DNA of 32,606 bases, taken from positions 1-32,606 of the forward strand of contig DAINMX010000055.1 of NCBI GenBank assembly GCA_036736205.1. The letters are read 5' to 3'. Under the pieces are notes generated by a model. That model had not been told where the DNA came from and made no database searches. It saw nothing but the letters and a program-made list of their open reading frames with translations. Made by a program: the position numbers and the translations under genes. Position 1 is the first letter of the stretch; each line of letters starts with the position of its first letter. Shown piece by piece: positions 6,709 through 15,911 of the stretch. This DNA is from XYA12-FULL-58-9 sp001798605. GTDB taxonomy: Bacteria > Myxococcota > XYA12-FULL-58-9.

Positions 6709-8601
6709 TCAATCTCCGCCAAGGCCGGCCAGTGCCGCAGTCAACGATTCGAGAGAAAAGGGCTTTGACAAGACGAAGTCCACACCTCGAGACTTCAACT
6801 CCTTGTCATCTGCACCCAGCGGCCATCCGGTCACCAACCCCACCAGAATATCTGGGCGAACATGGCGAACGGACCGTGCAAGTTGCCAGCCGCTGGTGCC
6901 AGGCAGATCAAGGTCTGTGATCAAGAGGTCGACGCGGTTCTTAGCGATGAAGGCGACCGTATCTCCCTGGTTGTCGATGAGGGTTACGTTATGACCTATT
7001 TCCTCCAGTAGGTCTTTGATCAGTTCCGCCACACTGCTGTCATCATCCACCACGACCACAGACATTGCGCTGCCATCGATTCTTCGCGTTGCAGTGGCGC
7101 TCAATCCCACCGGAGTGAACGCTAGGGAAAAACGGGTGCCGCGGCCGGGCTTGCTGTCAATGTCGACAAAGGCGTCATGTCGACGCAAGATGCCATGACT
7201 GACGCTCAGACCAAGCCCCGTACCATTTTCTCCTTTGGTGGTGAAAAAGGGCTCAAACACCCGCATTTGAATCTCGGGCGACATACCAGAACCGTTGTCC
7301 TCCACTTCAATCACGGCCAATTGGTCTTGGGTGAAGCAGCGAAGAACCACCTGCTTCCGCTTGGCGCTGTCGTTCGCGTCGACGGCATCGAGCGCGTTGG
7401 TCAGAATATTGGTGAACACCTCGTGCAGCTCCACGGCGCTGCCGCGAATGATCGGCGTGGCAGCAATGTTGACGCTGAGGTCGACCGATGCCGGGACTCG
7501 TGTGCGCACCAACTCGACAGCGTTTTTCGCTATTTCACCAAGGTCGACATCGTGCCACGAGTCGTCGCCAGCAGGGCGGGCAAAGTCCTGCACCCGATGC
7601 ACCGTCACTGCGGCATTGCGAGCGGCACTCTCCATGATCGCGAGGTCCTCTTCAACGGGTTTGCCGCTTCTCAACTTCTCGCGGACAAGCTGAATGCGGC
7701 CAAGAACCGCTTCCAGGGCATTGTTGAAGTCATGTGCCACACCGGCCGCCAGCTCGCCGAGCGCGCGTAGGCGCTCCGTTTGAGCCGCTCGCTGTCGGGC
7801 TCGCTCGATCTCATCTTGCAGCTCGCGAATGGCGGTGACGTCGCGCGCGACGCCAACGAGGGCCCGGTTTCCGTTGACCACCGATGATTGGCAGGAAATC
7901 TCAAATCGGTGCCCGACTTTGTCGCTGCGTATGATGGTCGCTTCAAACAGATCTCTCTTGCCACCAATAGCGGCAAGTCGCGCGAGTTCCTCACCGACCA
8001 TGAGCCGGTCGTCGTCACAGACGAGATCTGTCAGTGTCACATTGCCGATGAGTTCGTTCTGTGACCGACCGACCGCCTTCGCAAAGCTTTCGTTGACATA
8101 ACTGAGGACGCCACCGAGAAGAACGAAGATACCGTCAGATGAAGCCTCGAGGATGTCACGGTAATGGCGAACCGTCTCTTGAATTCGTCGATCTGTGCCG
8201 ACTGATTGGTGTGAGCTGATCAGAACTGCTGCGATGTTCCTAACGAAGTCTCCACTTTTTTCAATAGCGATGGCTGGAGTGAAAACATCTCCAAACGCAC
8301 CCTCGACTTCCACATCTTCGTCATTGAGCAGCACCACAGCACACTGCTTGAGGCCTTGATTGGCATTGATGCCGCGTAGGTCGATGCCGTCCCTGCTGTG
8401 CCCGTCTATTACGAGAAGGTCGGGATGAATCCGCGCGGCGTGCTCGAGAAGTGTCTCCCAGTTATTGACGACGTGGACTTCCACACCGGGGTTGCGGCGA
8501 ACGAGGTCTTCGGCAATTTGCTCGGCCAAAGCGTGGTCGCGGGTAAGGATGACGATGATCGACGCAATGTCTGGTGATTCCATGGGCAGCTCGGTTGCCA
8601 T
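6709..8601 (-). CDS. Hybrid histidine kinase: pseudo-receiver, PAS, HisKA, HATPase, receiver
   Basis: 630 aa soluble sensor kinase. Residues about 12-125 form a receiver-like fold (IIVILTRDHALAEQIAEDL ... DLLVIDGHSRDG) lacking the conserved Lys. Residues about 140-265 form a PAS domain (ILEASSDGIFVLLGGVLSYVNESFAKAVGRS ... ALVGVARDVTAI). A short coiled coil follows, then HisKA with LGELAAGVAHDFNN (phospho-acceptor H290). HATPase has N box TNILTNALDAVDAND, G1 VEDNGSGMS, F box FEPFFTTK and G2 GTGLGLSVSHGI. The C-terminal receiver (VVVDDDSSVAEL; phospho-acceptor D563 in LLITDLDLPG; Lys in LSKPFSLES) is complete. The HDFNN type is typical of kinases that feed NtrC-like or orphan regulators. It is transcribed divergently from glpK, about 110 bp apart. 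Input signal unknown. Confidence 0.9.
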   Translation of the reverse strand: MATELPMESPDIASIIVILTRDHALAEQIAEDLVRRNPGVEVHVVNNWETLLEHAARIHPDLLVIDGHSRDGIDLRGINANQGLKQCAVVLLNDEDVEVEGAFGDVFTPAIAIEKSGDFVRNIAAVLISSHQSVGTDRRIQETVRHYRDILEASSDGIFVLLGGVLSYVNESFAKAVGRSQNELIGNVTLTDLVCDDDRLMVGEELARLAAIGGKRDLFEATIIRSDKVGHRFEISCQSSVVNGNRALVGVARDVTAIRELQDEIERARQRAAQTERLRALGELAAGVAHDFNNALEAVLGRIQLVREKLRSGKPVEEDLAIMESAARNAAVTVHRVQDFARPAGDDSWHDVDLGEIAKNAVELVRTRVPASVDLSVNIAATPIIRGSAVELHEVFTNILTNALDAVDANDSAKRKQVVLRCFTQDQLAVIEVEDNGSGMSPEIQMRVFEPFFTTKGENGTGLGLSVSHGILRRHDAFVDIDSKPGRGTRFSLAFTPVGLSATATRRIDGSAMSVVVVDDDSSVAELIKDLLEEIGHNVTLIDNQGDTVAFIAKNRVDLLITDLDLPGTSGWQLARSVRHVRPDILVGLVTGWPLGADDKELKSRGVDFVLSKPFSLESLTAALAGLGGD

Positions 8602-8612
8602 GTGGCCATGTT

Positions 8613-8653
8613 AGATGGCGACGGGGCGCGTACGCAAGGCATCAGCGCCATCT
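8613..8653. promoter_or_regulatory. 8-bp inverted repeat between kinase gene and glpK
   Basis: AGATGGCG (8613-8620) and CGCCATCT (8646-8653) form a perfect inverted repeat with a 25-bp spacer in the divergent promoter region. It could bind a dimeric regulator or form a leader stem. No bound factor can be named. Confidence 0.35.
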
Positions 8654-8713
8654 TGACCACACATCTGCAGCGGCACATAGTCGCGGGAGTGTTGAGGCGT
8701 CGAGGGACCACAA

Positions 8714-10201
8714 ATGGAGAAGAATCGAGTACTGGCAATCGATCAAGGCACCACCGGAACCACGTGTCTGGTTGTGGAGTTCGGGGTGAATGGTGCCGTC
8801 GTTCTCGGCAAGGGTTATGCTGAATTTCCGCAGCACTTTCCCCGCCCCGGTTGGGTCGAGCACGATCTCACCGAAATATGGGATTCGACCCTCGATGCTG
8901 TCGGGGCTGTTCTCGTGAGCACCAACACGCCGGGGGAAGCGATCGCTGCAGTCGGCATTACCAATCAACGGGAAACAACCGGGGTGTGGGATACCAAAGG
9001 CCGGCCACTGCACAACGCCATCGTTTGGCAGGATCGACGCACTGCAGATCTCTGTGCCGAGCTGACAGCCGCGGGTCATGCGGAGATGATTCGCAGCCGA
9101 ACCGGGCTTGTCATCGACCCATACTTCACCGGGACAAAGATTGCTTGGCTGTTGGACAACGTTCCGATGTTGCGACAGCGTGCGAGCAAGGGCGATGTGC
9201 GTTTCGGAACGATCGACACGTGGCTGGTCTGGAAACTCACCGGTGGCGTCTATGTGACCGACGCAACCAATGCTTCTCGCACCTTGCTCTTCGACATCAG
9301 ACGCAATGCCTGGGACGATGAGTTGTGCGGCATTGTCGGGCAGGTGCCGCGGCAAGCGTTGCCCGAAGTGGCGGGGTCGAGCGAGGTCTATGGCAAGACG
9401 AAAGGGATGGGCGTGTTGCCTGACGGTATTCCCATCGCTGGTATCGCTGGTGACCAACAGGCAGCGCTGTTCGGGCAGGCATGCTTTGAGCCTGGCATGG
9501 CCAAATGCACCTACGGCACTGGTGCTTTCGCGTTGGTCAACATTGGGGGGAAGCCGAGGGTCAGCGAGAGCGGATTGCTAACGACGATCGCCTGGCGAAT
9601 CAACGGCATCAACACTTATGCCATTGAAGGCAGTGCGTTCATTGCCGGTGCGGTCGTGCAGTGGTTGCGCGATGGGCTGGAGCTATTCGCTGAGAGTGGC
9701 GAGGTTGAGGCGCTCGCTGCGCAGGTCCCCGATTCTGGTGGTGTCACGTTTGTCCCCGCGCTCACAGGGCTCGGTGCGCCGCATTGGCGTCCTGACGCTC
9801 GGGGCATCATTTGTGGTTTGACCCGAGGAACAAAACGGGCGCACATTGCTCGCGCGGCACTCGAGGGTATCGCATTCCAGATCAGCGATTTGTTGGAAGC
9901 TATGCGCCGTGATTCGGGCTCGGCCATCTCTCAGTTGCGGGTTGACGGTGGTGCTTGTGCCAACGAGATGTTGATGCAGTTTCAGGCGGATCTTCTCGGG
10001 ATTGAGATTCATCGCCCGCGGGTGTTGGAGACAACGGCTCTGGGCGCAGCCTATCTGGCTGCTTTGGCGATTGGGATGTTCGCAGATCTCCAAGACATCG
10101 CCTCGGCGTGGAATCTCGAGAAGAGCTACGCACCGACGATGACCCAAGAAGCGGTCACCGCCAAGTTGGCCGAGTGGCACCAGGCTGTCGCCAAAGCGTG
10201 A
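8714..10201 (+). CDS. glpK: Glycerol kinase
   Basis: 495 aa, the usual family length. It phosphorylates glycerol with ATP to sn-glycerol 3-phosphate in the cytoplasm, the entry step to glycerolipid synthesis or glycolysis. FGGY-family features are clear: N-terminal DQGTTGTT phosphate loop, GITNQRET, the substrate-site sequence NAIVWQDRRT, GTIDTWLVWKLTGG, AGIAGDQQAALFGQ, KCTYGTGAF, LTGLGAPHWRPDARG and RVDGGACANEMLMQFQADLL. It begins MEKNRVLAIDQG, with a weak GGGA about seven bases upstream. No glycerol facilitator, glpD or regulator gene is nearby, so it appears to be a single-gene unit. Confidence 0.97.
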   Translation: MEKNRVLAIDQGTTGTTCLVVEFGVNGAVVLGKGYAEFPQHFPRPGWVEHDLTEIWDSTLDAVGAVLVSTNTPGEAIAAVGITNQRETTGVWDTKGRPLHNAIVWQDRRTADLCAELTAAGHAEMIRSRTGLVIDPYFTGTKIAWLLDNVPMLRQRASKGDVRFGTIDTWLVWKLTGGVYVTDATNASRTLLFDIRRNAWDDELCGIVGQVPRQALPEVAGSSEVYGKTKGMGVLPDGIPIAGIAGDQQAALFGQACFEPGMAKCTYGTGAFALVNIGGKPRVSESGLLTTIAWRINGINTYAIEGSAFIAGAVVQWLRDGLELFAESGEVEALAAQVPDSGGVTFVPALTGLGAPHWRPDARGIICGLTRGTKRAHIARAALEGIAFQISDLLEAMRRDSGSAISQLRVDGGACANEMLMQFQADLLGIEIHRPRVLETTALGAAYLAALAIGMFADLQDIASAWNLEKSYAPTMTQEAVTAKLAEWHQAVAKA

Positions 10202-10242
10202 CGCGCTGCATTGCTACCCGTGTCGTTTTGGCACATCAACCC

Positions 10243-10270
10243 TTGCAATGTGAACGCTGAAGAGTAGATT
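10243..10270 (+). promoter_or_regulatory. Predicted promoter of the DUF2934 gene
   Basis: TTGCAA (10243-10248), 16-bp spacer, TAGATT (10265-10270). Transcription would begin about 10277, at or inside the leader hairpin that precedes the ribosome binding site. Confidence 0.4.
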
Positions 10271-10274
10271 AGCC

Positions 10275-10302
10275 CCGAAAATTTTGCCCAAGGGCGTTTC
10301 GG
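10275..10302 (+). promoter_or_regulatory. Leader hairpin reaching into the ribosome binding site
   Basis: CCGAAA (10275-10280) pairs with TTTCGG (10297-10302), enclosing GCCC-AA-GGGC (10286-10295). The last two bases of the 3' arm are the first two of the GGAGGAGGG ribosome binding site (10301-10309), so the hairpin could modulate initiation, for example with temperature. Confidence 0.4.
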
Positions 10303-10315
10303 AGGAGGGAAAGCT

Positions 10316-10678
10316 ATGCCTCGCAAGAAGACAGAACCAGCGACGGGCGGACAGAGTGAAGGGAATGTGAACAAGACCGCCAAGACCACCAAAACAGCGA
10401 CCAAGTCAAAAGCCAAGGCTGCGACTAAGAGCTCGCCCAATGTTGAGCCTGTGGCTGCGACAACAAAGGCAAAAACGACGACGGCGAATACCAAACGAAC
10501 CGCGGGCAAAAACGGAAAGCACACCCTATCAACTGCTTCCGAAACAGATCGACACAAGATGATCGCGAAAGTGGCGTACCGCCTTGCTGAACTGCGTGGT
10601 TTTGCCGGCGGTGACCCACAGCAAGACTGGTTCGAGGCCGAACGACAAGTTGATAGTCGAATGTCTGCCTCCAACTGA
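10316..10678 (+). CDS. DUF2934 protein with histone-like basic tail
   Basis: 120 aa. The start is fixed by GGAGGAGGG six bases upstream. Residues 1-75 are a disordered Lys/Ala/Thr-rich tail (KTAKTTKTATKSKAKAAT...) like histone H1 or bacterial histone-like tails, suggesting DNA or nucleoid association. Residues about 80-115 (IAKVAYRLAELRGFAGGDPQQDWFEAERQV) match DUF2934, a short helical module with conserved A-Y-x-L, R-G and D-W-x-E-A-E. The function of DUF2934 is not established. Its own promoter and structured leader suggest separate regulation. Confidence 0.8.
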   Translation: MPRKKTEPATGGQSEGNVNKTAKTTKTATKSKAKAATKSSPNVEPVAATTKAKTTTANTKRTAGKNGKHTLSTASETDRHKMIAKVAYRLAELRGFAGGDPQQDWFEAERQVDSRMSASN

Positions 10679-10759
10679 CAAGAAAAGAAGACGCCAGTTA
10701 TTTGGGCTCATCCGCATTGATGCGGTCGCGCGCAGACGACGAGAAGGTTGAGTTTCAAA

Positions 10760-12850
10760 TCAGCCGGCAGCCATTGAACCCGCCAACAGAATGCTTTCGG
10801 CTTTGTCCACCGCCAAAGGTCGGGAGAAGAGGAATCCCTGGGCGTACTCGCATGACATGGTTCGCAACTCGGCTAGCTGCTCTTGTGTTTCAACGCCCTC
10901 GGCCACCACGGGTAGGCCGAGACTGTGCGCCAGGTTGACCGCTGCCCCAACGAGTACGTGGCTGCGCCTGTCTGTGGTCATATCCGTTACAAAGGACCTG
11001 TCGATCTTGATCTCGTCGACCGGAAAATTGTGCAACCAACTCAATGAGGCGTAGCCGGTACCGAAGTCATCGAGACAAACAGCGATTCCCAGTCGGCGCA
11101 GTTGCTGGATGATCTCTGCTGAAGCTTGTGTGTTGTCGATTGCGACGATCTCCGTCACCTCGATTTTTACTGAATCCGGCGGCAAGGAGAGGTCATCTAA
11201 CAATCGTGTGAGCTCAGAAACAAACGAGCGTCGCAGAAGGAGAGGTGGTGCGACATTCAGGTTGATCGTCAAACCGACGTTGCTGCCCAGCGCGTCGAGC
11301 CATCGGCGCTGTTGCAGACATGCTATCGTTGTGATCTGCCAGCTAATCTCAGCGAGAAAACCCACCTCGGCTGCGCGATTGAGAAATTGTGCTGGGGCCA
11401 GCAAACCTCGAGTTGGGTGCTGCCACCTGGCGAGCGCCTCAAAGGCGACTATTCGCCCGGTCTCGATGGAAATGATCGGTTGATAGACAGCGATGAATTC
11501 GTGTTTGGCGACAGCTGTTCGAAGACCTTGGTCGAGTGTCAATAGCTCTACAGCCCGGTTGTGCATCGCGTCGACAAATGTGACGTGGGTCCCCTTGCCC
11601 TCGACCTTGGCCTGGACCAGGGCAGTGCCGGCATCTCGAAGGATGTCCTCGGCGTTTTCGTAGTCTTGACCGAGGGCGATGCCAACACTCACGCTGATGG
11701 TAACTTGGCGGTCGCGTACCTCGAAAGGATTAAGCAGCCCTCGATTGATGCGCTCTGCCAGCTCCTCGGCATCATTTGGCGTGCGGATGCCGTTGAGGAG
11801 AATCGTGAATTGATCGGCACCGATGCGTGCGAAGGCGTCGTGGGGGCGTACTTGCCTCGAGATTCGTTCCACCCATCGTATCAACACCTCGTCCCCAGCG
11901 TTGTGGCCGAGGGTGTCGTTGATACGCCCGAAACCGTTGAGATCGATGGCGAGCACTGCGAAGGAGGTAGAAGGGTCTCGCTTGGTCGAGAGCAGTGCTT
12001 GCTCGATTCGTTCGACAAAAGCGGGGCGGTTAAGCAGACCGGTGAGCTGGTCGTGGTCGGCGGTATGCGCGAGATGTGCCTCGACGGTACGACGATCAGT
12101 CACATCTCGGTGAAATCCGACGATGCGTCGTGCGGTCGCGTCACTATCGATCAATGCGCTTCCTCGAATCCAAACCCAGCGTTGTCCACCGTTTGCGTGG
12201 CGCATACGCACCTCGCAATCGAAGAGTGTCGATGTGCCATCATGGATCATCTGCAGTTGCGATGCGAACGTCGCAGCGTCTTCGGCGATCACCAGATTCT
12301 GCCAATTGCTGGGCACGTCACCGATCACGTCGTCAGTGATGCCCAGAAAAGCGTGTGCTCTTGGTGAGAACGAGATCGTTCCCGCGGTTAGGTCCCAATC
12401 CCATATCCCATCGTCAACTGATGCCAAGAGCAACTGCTGATGCTCTTCGTTGATCTTGCGTTGCTTCGCGTTGTTGCGGACGGTTTCGACCTTTTCGAGG
12501 GCCTTATTCGCGACCTGTTCGACGTCTGCGATGTCGAACGGTTTGGTAATGAAGTCGAACAATCCCAGGCGGACAGCTTCCACCGCGGCATCGATGGACG
12601 CATAGGCCGTAATCATGATGTACTCGGCATCGGGGTAACGCTGCTTGAGCTTGCGCACCAGCTCTAGGCCATTTCTGTCCGGGAGGTTCTTATCAACGAA
12701 CGCGAGATCCAAAGATGGAATGGATTCCAATTTGCGCAACCCCTCCTCTGCGGAGTTTGCTGTAACGATGGTGCGACCTTCACCCTTGAGTGTTTCGCTC
12801 AGAACACGACAGATCATGGATTCGTCGTCAACGATGAGGATGGTTGCCAT
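10760..12850 (-). CDS. Response regulator with PAS, degenerate GGDEF and intact EAL (c-di-GMP phosphodiesterase candidate)
   Basis: 696 aa from MATILIVDDES, the natural start of a receiver; a longer frame to 12937 would overlap the upstream gene. REC, about residues 3-118: acidic pair in VDDES, phospho-acceptor Asp in AFVDKNLPDRNG, Lys in ITKPFD. PAS/PAC, about 140-265: DGIWDWDLTAGTISFSPRAHAFLG ... GFHRDVTDRR. GGDEF, about 280-435: the signature reads GADQF instead of GGDEF, so cyclase activity is probably lost, while RPHD four residues before it keeps the inhibitory-site pattern RxxD. EAL, about 440-690: EALARWQHP, CLDDFGTGYASLSWL, EIKIDRSFV and VVAEGVET are all intact, supporting c-di-GMP hydrolysis. 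It follows the IPT lipoprotein gene by 67 bp on the same strand and is probably cotranscribed with it. Confidence 0.92.
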   Translation of the reverse strand: MATILIVDDESMICRVLSETLKGEGRTIVTANSAEEGLRKLESIPSLDLAFVDKNLPDRNGLELVRKLKQRYPDAEYIMITAYASIDAAVEAVRLGLFDFITKPFDIADVEQVANKALEKVETVRNNAKQRKINEEHQQLLLASVDDGIWDWDLTAGTISFSPRAHAFLGITDDVIGDVPSNWQNLVIAEDAATFASQLQMIHDGTSTLFDCEVRMRHANGGQRWVWIRGSALIDSDATARRIVGFHRDVTDRRTVEAHLAHTADHDQLTGLLNRPAFVERIEQALLSTKRDPSTSFAVLAIDLNGFGRINDTLGHNAGDEVLIRWVERISRQVRPHDAFARIGADQFTILLNGIRTPNDAEELAERINRGLLNPFEVRDRQVTISVSVGIALGQDYENAEDILRDAGTALVQAKVEGKGTHVTFVDAMHNRAVELLTLDQGLRTAVAKHEFIAVYQPIISIETGRIVAFEALARWQHPTRGLLAPAQFLNRAAEVGFLAEISWQITTIACLQQRRWLDALGSNVGLTINLNVAPPLLLRRSFVSELTRLLDDLSLPPDSVKIEVTEIVAIDNTQASAEIIQQLRRLGIAVCLDDFGTGYASLSWLHNFPVDEIKIDRSFVTDMTTDRRSHVLVGAAVNLAHSLGLPVVAEGVETQEQLAELRTMSCEYAQGFLFSRPLAVDKAESILLAGSMAAG

Positions 12851-12917
12851 GCCGGGGTTGAGGATGCCACGTGCAGCACCTTCGGTAAATGGCAAACGCT
12901 TTGAACGGGATCCTCGA

Positions 12918-15794
12918 CTAGGGACTCTCGGGAGCATAAAAGTAGGCGTTGTAGATCGACTGACTGCGCCAGTCCCACAGCCGGACAGGATCGAGATGGT
13001 TGAAATCGACTCCCGGTGAGTACATGCCCATCATCTGCCAATAGTAGAGGTGAGGCTCTTCGACCGTGTTGGGGAGAAACCGCAGTTCGGCAACAACCTC
13101 TGGGAGCATCGGTAGCTCAAACTCGCGTTTCCAGCCCGGTCCAAGGGCGATCCAAGTGATCAACTGACCATCTAGAAAATAGACGTGCAGATAACTGGTC
13201 GCCTCTACTTCTTTATTAACGCTGAACTCAAACTGCATGGGCGTGTCGATGGTGCCGCCCAACATGGGTTTGATTTCGAGTGACGTTCCCAACATCGGCG
13301 TGGCGACGGCTGGCTCGGCCGTGTGGATGAGCGCTGGCAACCGCACCACGGATTCGGGGGGATAGAGTTGAATGGGTGTGGATGGGTCACCATCATCGAA
13401 GCCCACAGAGACCCCTGTCGTCACAAAGAACGGCGTGTGCTCGAGAGCCCCGGGGAGGTCGGCGGGCATGTTCATGGAAATCAACTCGGACTCGCCGAAG
13501 ACGTCAGGCATGGGCAAAAGACCCATGCTTCCGAAATCATAGTACAACGACGACCAGCTGGTGTTGGGGCCATTAGGCTCTCCCAGGGGAGGATTTTCGA
13601 GTTGAATTTCAAATACCTGTTTGAGGGGAGTGTCGACGAGAATGTCGACACCCTCGTAGACGCGTGTGCACAACATGGCACCGTCACCATAGTTGTAGCA
13701 GCGGTCTGGTTCGGGGCAATCGGCGTCCGTGCTGCACTCGTCGCCGGATCCAACTTCTGTAGACACAAACGGCGCAAAACCCATGGCGTGCACCGCCAGC
13801 GTTCCGTAGTTGTTAACGCCCACGTAGGCGGTGACGACCATATCCCCGGTTCTCGCCCAAATCTCATATTCGCCCTGGTTGACCACGACAGACCGGGGTC
13901 CGGGATCAGGCAGTGGGATACTGAATGACTCATAGGTGGTGGTGACCAACACCAGGTCATCTCCGAGATTGTATTCATCTTTGAGGCGCTTGATGGTGCC
14001 ACGTACAATGGGTGGCGGCGGGCCGGAGTCGAAGCCAGGGTTGAAGGGTGGTGGGTACGGATAGGGCAACAGGGTGAGATTCTCGGCGTTGACATCAATC
14101 CACGAGAACAGGGCATACTCGAGTTTGCCAGCGGTCACCGACTGTGGGCCATAGACGTCCGGTCCGGAAAAGGTGATCTGACCGCGCTCATTGGTGAAGC
14201 CCTGGTGGTTGGTTTCTGGGTCGGTGCCAAGCATGACAAAGGCACCAGGTATGCGGGCGCGGGTGTTCCAGTCTATCACCGTGAGGTTCACTGCGCCCTC
14301 GATCGAGTCACCAGCGCTCCAAAAATCATCGTTGTAGGGGTCGAAGTAGCGGTAGGCCTCAATCGTGGTGACATCAACGCCCTGGGTCTCGATTCTCAGG
14401 TTAGCGGTGCCACTTCCCGGTGGCGCGCGAAGAGAAAGACGGCTCTCGCTGTCCACTTTGATATTGCGTGCAGGTGCATCGTTGAAGAAGACCTGCGTGT
14501 CAGCGCCGAACCCACTGCCAAACAGCTCTACATAGGTGTTGCCAGCCAAGGAACCTTCGTTGGGGACCACCGCTTCGATGTCGAGCAAGATATACTTGAA
14601 TCCATCAGGTATCGTCAGGTCGATGTCGGTCCCTCGCACCCGCACATCCGCGTAACCCTCACGCGCAGCTGGCGTCATACAGGTGATGGCGTTAGAGCTC
14701 AAGACATCGCAATTGGCGGCGATGCCAGCAAAGCTAACGGTCATATCAACCGCAAAACCCACGCCGGCAATTCGCACGACCCGGCCTCCGTCGACCAAAC
14801 CAGTTGCCGGTGCAATCGACACCACTCGGGCCGCCGTGTTGCTCTCGTCGATGAAGACGAAAGCGTCGCTGGCAGTGAAAGCGCCGTTCTCATTTTCGAC
14901 CGCAACATCCACAGAACCCTCGATTGCTGCGGGCTCAGTTACCGCAGCGAGCTCTGCCTCATCGGAGCGGGCGTCGGCGGACAAGTTTGCACTTCCCAAT
15001 CGCAGAGCGGTGGGATTAACGAATCCGGTGCCACTCACGACCACGGCGGTGCCGCCGGTCAAAGGTCCCATAAAGGGCATGACGCTGTCGATGTGGACTG
15101 GAGCCCAGGTCGTGTATGCTGCGGGGAGTGTGGATGAGCCGTTGTAGTTGGTGACCGTCACCGCGTAGACGTCTCGTGGCAGTGGCGGTTGGGTGACGAC
15201 GAGCTTGCCGCTGTGGATGATAATCGCCGACACTCTGGTGCTGTTGCCAAAAAGCACCTGGGTGCCGTCCACAAATCCTGCACCCTCGATGATGACGTCA
15301 ACTCCACCGACTGTCGGCCCGCGATTGGGGGCAATCGAGTGGGCGAGCACTGGTTCATAGAATTCGAAGCCGAGCTCCAACACACCCCATCGCAAGCAAC
15401 AGCTGGGAACGCTACAGTTGTTGCTCCATTCGCACATCTGCGGGTCTACCACGAAGACATCGGCAAAGCCGATAGGTGCCGCCGGCGTGGCCACCTCGAT
15501 ACGGCTTGAGTCAACCACCAGGCTTTGGCCCGCCTCGATGGCACCAAAGAACACGACCATGCCTTGCTCGAAGTTGAGGCCCACGATTTCGATTTGATCG
15601 CCGCCGGTGGTCATCCCGCGGCTTGGCAGAATCGAGTTGACCAGGATCGGGTCTTCCTCGATGACCTCTGTAGGGTCGGGGATGTGACCGACGGCCGCCT
15701 TGCGGATCTCCTTCTCGACTCTCTTCCCGAGCGTATCGCAGCCCGCCAGCAACAAAGAGCCGAGAAAGGCACACTTCCACCAGAAACCTCGCAT
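12918..15794 (-). CDS. Large IPT/TIG-repeat lipoprotein
   Basis: 958 aa. The start MRGFWWKCAFLGSLLLAGC at 15794 is preceded by GAGGAG four bases upstream and gives a lipobox LLAGC with lipidated Cys19; the frame is open further upstream without purpose. At least five IPT/TIG immunoglobulin-like repeats follow, recognisable by P-x-x-G-x-x-x-G-G and G-x-G-F patterns: ILPSRGMTTGG, IAPNRGPTVGG, VMPFMGPLTGG, IAPATGLVDGG, VVPNEGSLAGN. A carboxypeptidase-regulatory-like module (about 510-590; GAFVMLGTDPETNHQGFTNERGQITF) comes next, then a Cys-rich motif (CSTDADCPEPDRCYNYG) typical of delta-type surface proteins. The C-terminal ~250 aa are unrecognised and beta-rich. Role probably surface structural or adhesive. 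The downstream c-di-GMP regulator fits a surface-lifestyle unit (inference). Confidence 0.88.
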   Translation of the reverse strand: MRGFWWKCAFLGSLLLAGCDTLGKRVEKEIRKAAVGHIPDPTEVIEEDPILVNSILPSRGMTTGGDQIEIVGLNFEQGMVVFFGAIEAGQSLVVDSSRIEVATPAAPIGFADVFVVDPQMCEWSNNCSVPSCCLRWGVLELGFEFYEPVLAHSIAPNRGPTVGGVDVIIEGAGFVDGTQVLFGNSTRVSAIIIHSGKLVVTQPPLPRDVYAVTVTNYNGSSTLPAAYTTWAPVHIDSVMPFMGPLTGGTAVVVSGTGFVNPTALRLGSANLSADARSDEAELAAVTEPAAIEGSVDVAVENENGAFTASDAFVFIDESNTAARVVSIAPATGLVDGGRVVRIAGVGFAVDMTVSFAGIAANCDVLSSNAITCMTPAAREGYADVRVRGTDIDLTIPDGFKYILLDIEAVVPNEGSLAGNTYVELFGSGFGADTQVFFNDAPARNIKVDSESRLSLRAPPGSGTANLRIETQGVDVTTIEAYRYFDPYNDDFWSAGDSIEGAVNLTVIDWNTRARIPGAFVMLGTDPETNHQGFTNERGQITFSGPDVYGPQSVTAGKLEYALFSWIDVNAENLTLLPYPYPPPFNPGFDSGPPPPIVRGTIKRLKDEYNLGDDLVLVTTTYESFSIPLPDPGPRSVVVNQGEYEIWARTGDMVVTAYVGVNNYGTLAVHAMGFAPFVSTEVGSGDECSTDADCPEPDRCYNYGDGAMLCTRVYEGVDILVDTPLKQVFEIQLENPPLGEPNGPNTSWSSLYYDFGSMGLLPMPDVFGESELISMNMPADLPGALEHTPFFVTTGVSVGFDDGDPSTPIQLYPPESVVRLPALIHTAEPAVATPMLGTSLEIKPMLGGTIDTPMQFEFSVNKEVEATSYLHVYFLDGQLITWIALGPGWKREFELPMLPEVVAELRFLPNTVEEPHLYYWQMMGMYSPGVDFNHLDPVRLWDWRSQSIYNAYFYAPESP

Positions 15795-15841
15795 GACGCT
15801 CCTCACATTGGACTGAGCGACAACGCCCAACGCCCCAAGGG

Positions 15842-15871
15842 ATAATGTGGCAAGGGGCATGAATCCGTCAA
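15842..15871 (-). promoter_or_regulatory. Predicted promoter of the IPT lipoprotein gene
   Basis: Minus-strand TTGACG (15866-15871), 18-bp spacer, CATTAT (15842-15847), about 45-50 bp before the lipoprotein start codon at 15794. Confidence 0.45.
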
Positions 15872-15911
15872 TAGCACCAGTGTAGCCAATCGTGATAGCC
15901 TCTGCCACTCA

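Noticed and set aside
10712..10725. CCGCAT-TG-ATGCGG hairpin between converging genes
   Set aside because: Loop too short and no T-run; probably not a terminator, and too small to call an operator.
11561..12367. 268-aa plus-strand open frame opposite the GGDEF-EAL gene
   Set aside because: Shadow of the conserved REC-PAS-GGDEF-EAL gene; no motifs.
14205..15137. 310-aa plus-strand open frame opposite the IPT lipoprotein
   Set aside because: Fully antisense to a well-supported gene, composition unlike a protein, no domain.
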